A stretch of DNA of 64,000 nt from Faecalibacterium taiwanense. Lineage in GTDB: Bacteria; Bacillota; Clostridia; Oscillospirales; Ruminococcaceae. Shown one piece after another: positions 58,592 through 64,000 of the stretch. The position numbers were made by a program, and so were the translations under genes. The notes under the pieces were generated by a model. The model made no database searches and was not told the origin of the DNA. It worked only from the letters and a program-made list of their open reading frames with translations. Within the stretch, counting starts at the first letter, position 1; each line of letters begins with the position of its first letter. Location: the NCBI RefSeq assembly GCF_036632915.2, contig NZ_CP155552.1, forward strand, positions 992,001 to 1,056,000. The letters run 5' to 3'.

Positions 58592-61500
58592 ATGCTTTCG
58601 TTGGGAATGGATATCGGTACATCAACGGTCAAGTTGGTGCTGTTGAAAAATCAAGAAATTGAAAAGCAGTGGATGGCGGTGCATCACGGCAACCCTTTTG
58701 TCTGCCTGAAAAAGGGTCTTTCCACGTTGGAACTGGCGATGGATACTCCGTTTTCACTCTGTGTGACCGGAAGCAACACGGAGGCTCTGCTGGAGCAAGA
58801 TTCAGCCATTCCCTCTTTAGGCGACATCCCAGCTATCGTCGAGGGTGTGCGCTGGATCATTCCGCAGGTGGGTTCGGTCATTGAAATTGGCAGTCAGGGC
58901 GCGCGATTCATCACGGATTTGCAGAGCCGTGCACCGCAGTTCGCAGTCAACGAACACTGTGCAGGCGGCACGGGCTCGTTCTTTGAAGATCAGATGTCCC
59001 GTGTGGGCTGCAAGCTGGAGGATTACTCTTCTCTGGTAAAGCAGGCACAGAGTGTTCCGCGCCTTTCTGGCCGGTGTGCGGTCTTTGCCAAAACAGATAT
59101 CATCCACCGCCAGCAGGAAGGAGTTTCCACACCGGATATCCTGCTAGGATTGTGTTATGCCATGATCCGTAACTATAAGGCGACCATCGTGCGGCGGCTT
59201 CCGGTCTGTAAACCTGTGGTATTCTGCGGCGGTGTTACCTGCAATGCAGGCGTGATCCGAGCCATCCGGGATGTATTCGGGTTGAGTGAGAAAGAACTCA
59301 CCGTTCCGGAGTTTGCCCGATATGAAGCGGCTCTTGGTGCTGCACTCAAAGCATCCGGCTCGTTCACGTTACGTCAACTGAATGATTCTCTGGACCGTAC
59401 ACTAACAACACACCACATGGTCGGAACATTGCCCAAACTGGAACTGCGCCCCGGTACGAGCCTTGCGGAGCCAAACGCTACCAAGATCATTCCAGAAAGT
59501 GGCTGCGCATTAGGCATTGATATTGGTTCGACCAGCACGGACCTCGTTCTGGTTGGTGCTGACGGCGAACTGGTAGACTTTCAATATCTGCGCACCGCAG
59601 GTGACCCGGAAGGAGCTGTCCGCAAAGGCCTTGCAAGTATTCGTCAGCGGTTTGGCGATATCCGGTTCACCGCAGTCGGTGTGACCGGTTCAGGACGAGA
59701 GCGCGTCGGCAAACGCATCGGAGCAGATGCTGTCCGGGATGAGATCACTGCGCAAGCCAAAGGAGCTGCTCATTGGGTGCCGGAAGTCGATACCGTGTTT
59801 GAGATTGGCGGACAGGATAGCAAATACATTAGCATCCAGAACGGTGAAGTTGTGGATTTTCAGATGAACAAGATCTGCGCTGCCGGTACCGGTTCTTTTG
59901 TGGAAGAACAAGCTGCCCGTATGGGCATCCCACTGGCGGAGTTTGGCCCATTGGCCTTATCCTCTGAACATCCGGCATCCTTGGGAGAACGGTGCACGGT
60001 GTTTATCGAAACGGCCATTGCGTCCGCTTCCGCTGAAGGTATTTCACGGGCGGATATTGCCGCAGGCCTTTGTCATTCCATCGTGCAGAACTATCTGCAT
60101 AAAGTGGTTGGTTCTAAACCTGTGGGTCAGCACATCGTTTTGCAGGGTGGTGTCGATTACAACCCCGGCATTGTGGCGGCATTCCAATCCGTATACGGCG
60201 ACCGCGTACAGGTCAGCCCGGTCTTTTCCATCAGTGGTGCGTATGGTGCGGCTTTGCTGGCACAGGAAGCTGTGGGCAACGCACTCAGTCGATTTGTGGG
60301 ATTTGACAGCCCGGCAAAGGACGCAGAGGACAGCCGCAGTGCGGAGATCCAGAAGAACATTGACTTCTACAAGCAGGCGGACAAACTGCTTTTGGAGGGT
60401 TATACCGGCAAACGCGACCCACGTAAAAAGACCGTAGGTGTGCCTTTTGCGTTGATGATCCACAAATTCTTCCCGATGGCGAATGCCTTCTTTACCTCGT
60501 TGGGCTTCAATGTCGTCCTGACCAACCCCACCAGTGAGGAAACGATCCGGCTGGCTCAGCAGACCGCACAAGGGGAGACCTGCTACCCGGTCAAACTTAT
60601 TTACGGCCATATGCAGCAGCTCATCGACCAAAAAGTAGATTATATCTTCCTGCCCACCATCCACACGATGAAGCACGAAAAGAGCCGTGTGAAACACAAC
60701 TACGGCTGCGTCTATATGCAGACGGCAGCCGTATCCATTGCCAAAGCTCTGGACATTGAGAGCAAGGGCATCACCTTGCTCAGTCCGGTGTTTGACCTCG
60801 ATTTTGGGCAGGAAGCTATGGCATCTGCAATGCTGGGACTGAGCAAGATTTTAGGAATCCCGAAACCGTTTTGTGCCAAAGCTCTGCTCAGTGGTGCCAT
60901 GGCGGTGCGCCGCCATACCGCCGCCGTGGAAAAACAGGGCAAAGCTCTGCTGGCGACCCTGAGACCGGACGATAAAGTGTTGGTGCTCATCACCCGCAAC
61001 TACGGCGTTTCCGACCCCATCCTGAACATGGGCATCCCGGAACTGCTGTTGGAACGCGGCTATAAAGTCATTACGCTGAGCCACCTGCCCGGCCATGCGC
61101 TGGACATCTCCGATGAATACGATAATCTTTATTATCCGTTCGGGCAGCATATCCTGTCCGGAGCAAAGCTGATTGCTCACCACCCGAACCTCTACGCTGT
61201 CTACCTGACGAACCACGGCTGCGGCCCGGACACCATGCTCTCACACCTGTTCAAGCAGGAGATGGGCGATAAACCCTACCTGCAAATCGAAGTGGATGAG
61301 CATTTTTCCAATGTGGGTGTCATCACTCGCATTGAAGCGTTCCTGAACAGCTTGCAACACCGCCCGGCGGTGGCTCTGCCGATAGATTTCAACATCGAGC
61401 AGGTCGATATTCACCCCTGTCGTCTGGCACAGACACCATCCCCCAATGTGCCACTCTATCTTCCGGCGATGGGTGCTTATACGCCCTATCTGGCCGCATA

Positions 61501-62466
61501 TTTCAAACAGCAAGGGGCAGATCCCTACGAGCTGCAGCACCTGACGGACGATATTCTAAGCCTTGGCCGAGCAGAGACGAGTGCAAAAGAATACCTGCCT
61601 TTCCCGGCACTGCTGGGCAGTATCCTTGCCGAGCGAAAAAACGACCAGACACATGCGCAGTTCCTGATTCCGCAGACGCAGGGAGCGGAAGCAGACGGTC
61701 AATACGCCCGTGTCATCCGTGCTGTGTTGGACCGCAGAAAAGAGCTGAATGCTCAACTGGTCAGCCCGATGCTGGAAACACTGCCCGAAATGGCGCAGAA
61801 CCGTGATGCTCTCTTCCGCGCACTGTTGGCGGGAGATATCCTCTATGCTGCTCCGGCAGATAAACGTGCAGACATTTCGGCACAGTGGGATGCTCTGCCC
61901 GGCTGGGAGCAGCTGCACGCTGCGGCGAGGGAAATCGGCGCACTTCCCCCACCAAAGGCCGCCGTATCGCTGCTGTTGGTACGCCGCTCTGCCTGACAGA
62001 ACTGGACAGCGGCGTACTTGCCGCGCTGGAAGCCGAAGGCGAACAGGTACTTCGCGCCCCACTCAGCGAGGCACTCTGGTTTCTGTGGAAAGACAATTTG
62101 GATGAAAACAAACCATCGGCTGGTTGGCTTGACCAGATGCAGAGGCAGATGCAGACCCTTGGTAATGAACTTGGAGCGCACAGTGCCTTTGCGGAAGACG
62201 CTGAAACACTGTTCCTCATTGCGGACTCTGCCTTGCCGAATTTTTCAGGCGGGAACGGTCGATATCGGTACGCCAAGGCCGTGGAGCTTTCTGGCCGTAC
62301 CAATGCAGTGCTGACCCTTGCACCCCGGTATGAAAATACCGCTATGATTCTGGATATGCGCGGCCTGCACGATGCCTGCAGTGCCCCACTGTTCCAGCTT
62401 TCCCTTGATAACGACTGGGATGAAACTGCATGGAGCCGCCTGCGCTCGTTCCTCTACTACTGCTGA
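58592..62466 (+). pseudogene. Large 2-hydroxyacyl-CoA dehydratase activase-related protein, one frameshift near the 3' end
   Basis: About 1,291 residues when repaired. Two ASKHA ATPase domains come first: MLSLGMDIGTSTVKLVLLKN with NEHCAGGTGSFFE, then LGIDIGSTSTDLVLVGADGE with VFEIGGQDSKYISI and ICAAGTGSFVEEQ. They resemble the BcrAD/HgdC activators that inject electrons into dehydratases. A DUF2229-type region (GYTGKRDPRKKTVGVPFALM onward) and a Cys-containing C-terminal part follow. The frame is lost at C-run 61946-61950; one C restores the last 170 residues. No dehydratase subunit lies nearby. AAGGAGTGACAC precedes the ATG. Confidence 0.85.
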
Positions 62467-62474
62467 ATCTGGCA

Positions 62475-62519
62475 GACGCAAAGAACCCGTCCGGTACGTC
62501 CGGACGGGTCCTTTGCGTC
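62475..62519. terminator. Strong hairpin between converging genes
   Basis: GACGCAAAG-ACCCGTCCGG pairs with CCGGACGGGT-CTTTGCGTC. There is no long T-run, but the position after two converging genes suggests a terminator. Confidence 0.6.
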
Positions 62520-62540
62520 TGTTATGAAACAGAAAATCGC

Positions 62541-63194
62541 TTATTCGATGACCAGCAGCAGGCTCATTTTGAATTTGCCCTGTGCGGTAACGCTGTGCAG
62601 GCCGTTCTTATCGAAGCGGAAGCTCTCGCCTGCGTTCAGTTCGTAATCCTTACCCTCATAGCCAATAATGGCCTTGCCTTCGAGGGCGGTCAGGATGGCA
62701 TTGCCGGGAGCGCGGTGCGGAGTCAGGCCGGTGCCCTCGTCAAAAGCCATCAGGACAAATTTCATGTTGTCTGCATGAGCGATGTCCAGATTGGCGATGC
62801 TGCCCTCTTCATAAGAAATGAGGTTCTTCAGTTCGGTGGGCTGGCCTGCCTTGATGATATTGTTCATGGTAAAATTCTCCTTTTTCAAAATGATTTCGGT
62901 ATAGATCATTCCACTGTCGGTTTTTGTGCCGCACAGTGTTTTCGGCGGTACATACAGCACTTCTCCGGGTTTGACAGACACTTCCTGCCCATCGACTCCC
63001 AGAAGGAACCTGCCGTTTCCCTCACCACCCAGATAAAGAGTGGTGCAGTCATAGTATTCCGGGGTGATAGAAGTGCCTGCGCCCAAGGAAAACCATGTTA
63101 TCGGCACTCCATAGCCCAGTCCGGAAGGTCGGGAAACGGTCATAGCGTCCCGGATCGGGCGAACCTGGGAAAGTGTAAAAGGGACATTGTTCAT
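62541..63194 (-). CDS. Double-cupin protein with an internal start site
   Basis: A 217-residue protein of two cupin domains. The first (residues 1-108) has TTLYLGGEGNGRFLLGVDGQ and SVKPGEVLYVPPKTLCGT. The second begins MNNIIKAGQPTELKNLISYE and has FDEGTGLTPHRAPGNAIL and NAGESFRFDKNGLHSV, the standard small-cupin pattern. AAAAAGGAG lies just before the internal ATG near 62866, so the second domain can also be made alone. The start overlaps the ABC gene stop as ATGA. Function is unknown; cupins of this kind often bind metals or small ligands. Confidence 0.82.
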   Translation of the reverse strand: MNNVPFTLSQVRPIRDAMTVSRPSGLGYGVPITWFSLGAGTSITPEYYDCTTLYLGGEGNGRFLLGVDGQEVSVKPGEVLYVPPKTLCGTKTDSGMIYTEIILKKENFTMNNIIKAGQPTELKNLISYEEGSIANLDIAHADNMKFVLMAFDEGTGLTPHRAPGNAILTALEGKAIIGYEGKDYELNAGESFRFDKNGLHSVTAQGKFKMSLLLVIE

Positions 63195-63994
63195 ACAGCA
63201 GTTTCCTCCCGCAGAGCAACCGGAACGATGCTGCGCACCGACCGCCCCTGATAATGCAGTTCATCCACCAGCACCTGAACATCAAAAGAATACGAGATGT
63301 TCTCCTCGTTCAAGATCTCCGCAGCTGGACCGTAGAAAAATTCGCCTTTGCGGTTCAGCATCAGGGCTTCGTCCGCTACGCTCATGGCATTGGTGGGATA
63401 GTGGGTATTCATGATGGCACTGATGCCGGATTCATGCGCCAGCCGCTCCACCATATTCAGCACTAAGATCTGATTGTGGAAATCCAGACCGGTTTCCGGC
63501 TCGTCCAGAATGATGAGCTTCGGCTCATTGATGAGGGCACGGGCAATGAGCACCATTTGCAGTTCACCGCCGCTCATCCGGTTGAAGTCTTTGTTGGCAA
63601 GACGGGTGATCCCCACCCGTTCCATCATGGCTTCCGCCATTTCGATTTCCTCTTTGCCGGGTTGCTGAAAGGCTCCGAGATGCGCACTGCGCCCCAGCAG
63701 AACCATTTCCAGACCGGTGTAGGAAAAAGCGAAGCCACGGGACTGCGGAATGTAGGAGATAGTGCTCCAGACATCCTTCGGCTTGAGGGTGTGGATATCC
63801 TTCCCGTAAAGCAGAGTCTTGCCGCTGTGCCATGGCAGCAGACCGATCATGCACTTGAGCAGGGTGGTTTTACCAATGCCGTTTGGACCAAGAATCGCAA
63901 GGATGTGGCCTTCTTCCAGGCTCAAATTGATGCTTTCGAGAATCACAGGCTGCTTCGGGTAGCCGAAGCAACCGTTCTGCACTTCTAAGATCAT
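63191..63994 (-). CDS. ABC transporter ATP-binding protein, FecE/BtuD type
   Basis: A 267-residue ATPase. Walker A is GPNGIGKTT, the Q-loop YIPQSRGFAF, the signature MSGGELQMVLIAR, Walker B LIILDEPETGLD, and the H-loop NTHYPTNAMS. This subfamily energises import of ferric siderophores, haem, cobalamin or molybdate through FecCD-type permeases. The partner permease and binding protein probably lie past the right edge of the window. The gene ends in a four-base overlap with the double-cupin gene, so the two are co-expressed. Confidence 0.92.
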   Translation of the reverse strand: MILEVQNGCFGYPKQPVILESINLSLEEGHILAILGPNGIGKTTLLKCMIGLLPWHSGKTLLYGKDIHTLKPKDVWSTISYIPQSRGFAFSYTGLEMVLLGRSAHLGAFQQPGKEEIEMAEAMMERVGITRLANKDFNRMSGGELQMVLIARALINEPKLIILDEPETGLDFHNQILVLNMVERLAHESGISAIMNTHYPTNAMSVADEALMLNRKGEFFYGPAAEILNEENISYSFDVQVLVDELHYQGRSVRSIVPVALREETAV

Positions 63995-64000
63995 TGCAGA

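Overview
The window is Gram-positive chromosomal DNA, moderately GC-rich, and almost certainly from Faecalibacterium (the F. prausnitzii group, a gut Clostridia lineage). This rests on the complete 16S rRNA gene, the Firmicutes order of the nusA-infB-truB-ribF block, a T-box in front of valS, and a spoIIA-type sigma operon.

Bases 1-26,116 are ordinary core genome. They hold the translation-initiation block nusA-ylxR-ylxQ-infB-rbfA-nrnA-truB-ribF and convergent tsaD and polA. Then come a ferredoxin, an ArsC/Spx-like protein, a glycosyltransferase, a DUF4358 lipoprotein, an Lrp regulator and hflX. A homocysteine methyltransferase/MetF fusion, T-box-valS, a VanZ-like protein and a degenerate Mur/FolC ligase follow, ending with spoIIAA-spoIIAB-sigF. 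I see no frameshift in this part. A candidate small RNA lies beside the Lrp gene.

Bases 26,199-31,790 are one rRNA operon: two promoters, 16S, tRNA-Ala, tRNA-Ile, 23S, 5S, tRNA-Glu and tRNA-Lys.

Bases 31,746-57,436 are an integrated element of about 25.7 kb. It is bounded by a perfect 45-bp repeat of the 3' end of tRNA-Lys. A tyrosine integrase and an excisionase-like protein sit next to the tRNA. Each end carries an array of TGCACG-type repeats spaced 11 bp apart, probably integrase arm sites. The left end holds decayed mobilisation and replication genes and a family of GTTAC-bounded palindromes.

The cargo (37,004-56,865) reads as one regulated cluster for anaerobic use of the plant sulfo-sugar sulfoquinovose. 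It has a GH31 sulfoquinovosidase, a DUF4867 isomerase, an FSA-type transaldolase, a YihU-like sulfolactaldehyde reductase, a TauE/SafE permease, a TctCBA uptake system and a mutarotase. Glycerol kinase could take up the glycerol released from sulfoquinovosyl-glycerol. A glycyl-radical dehydratase, its activase and an iron alcohol dehydrogenase would carry dihydroxypropanesulfonate on to 3-hydroxypropanesulfonate. A ROK repressor and a LuxR-type protein lie inside the cluster, and two large palindromes follow its promoter.

About 25 single-base frameshifts, nearly all contractions of homopolymer runs, lie between 34.4 and 62 kb. They are more likely sequence error in a thinly covered segment than decay, but that cannot be settled here.

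Bases 57,437-64,000 return to the chromosome: the original tRNA terminator, a Crp/Fnr regulator divergent from a very large acyl-CoA dehydratase activase-like gene, a double-cupin protein and an iron/cobalamin-type ABC ATPase.
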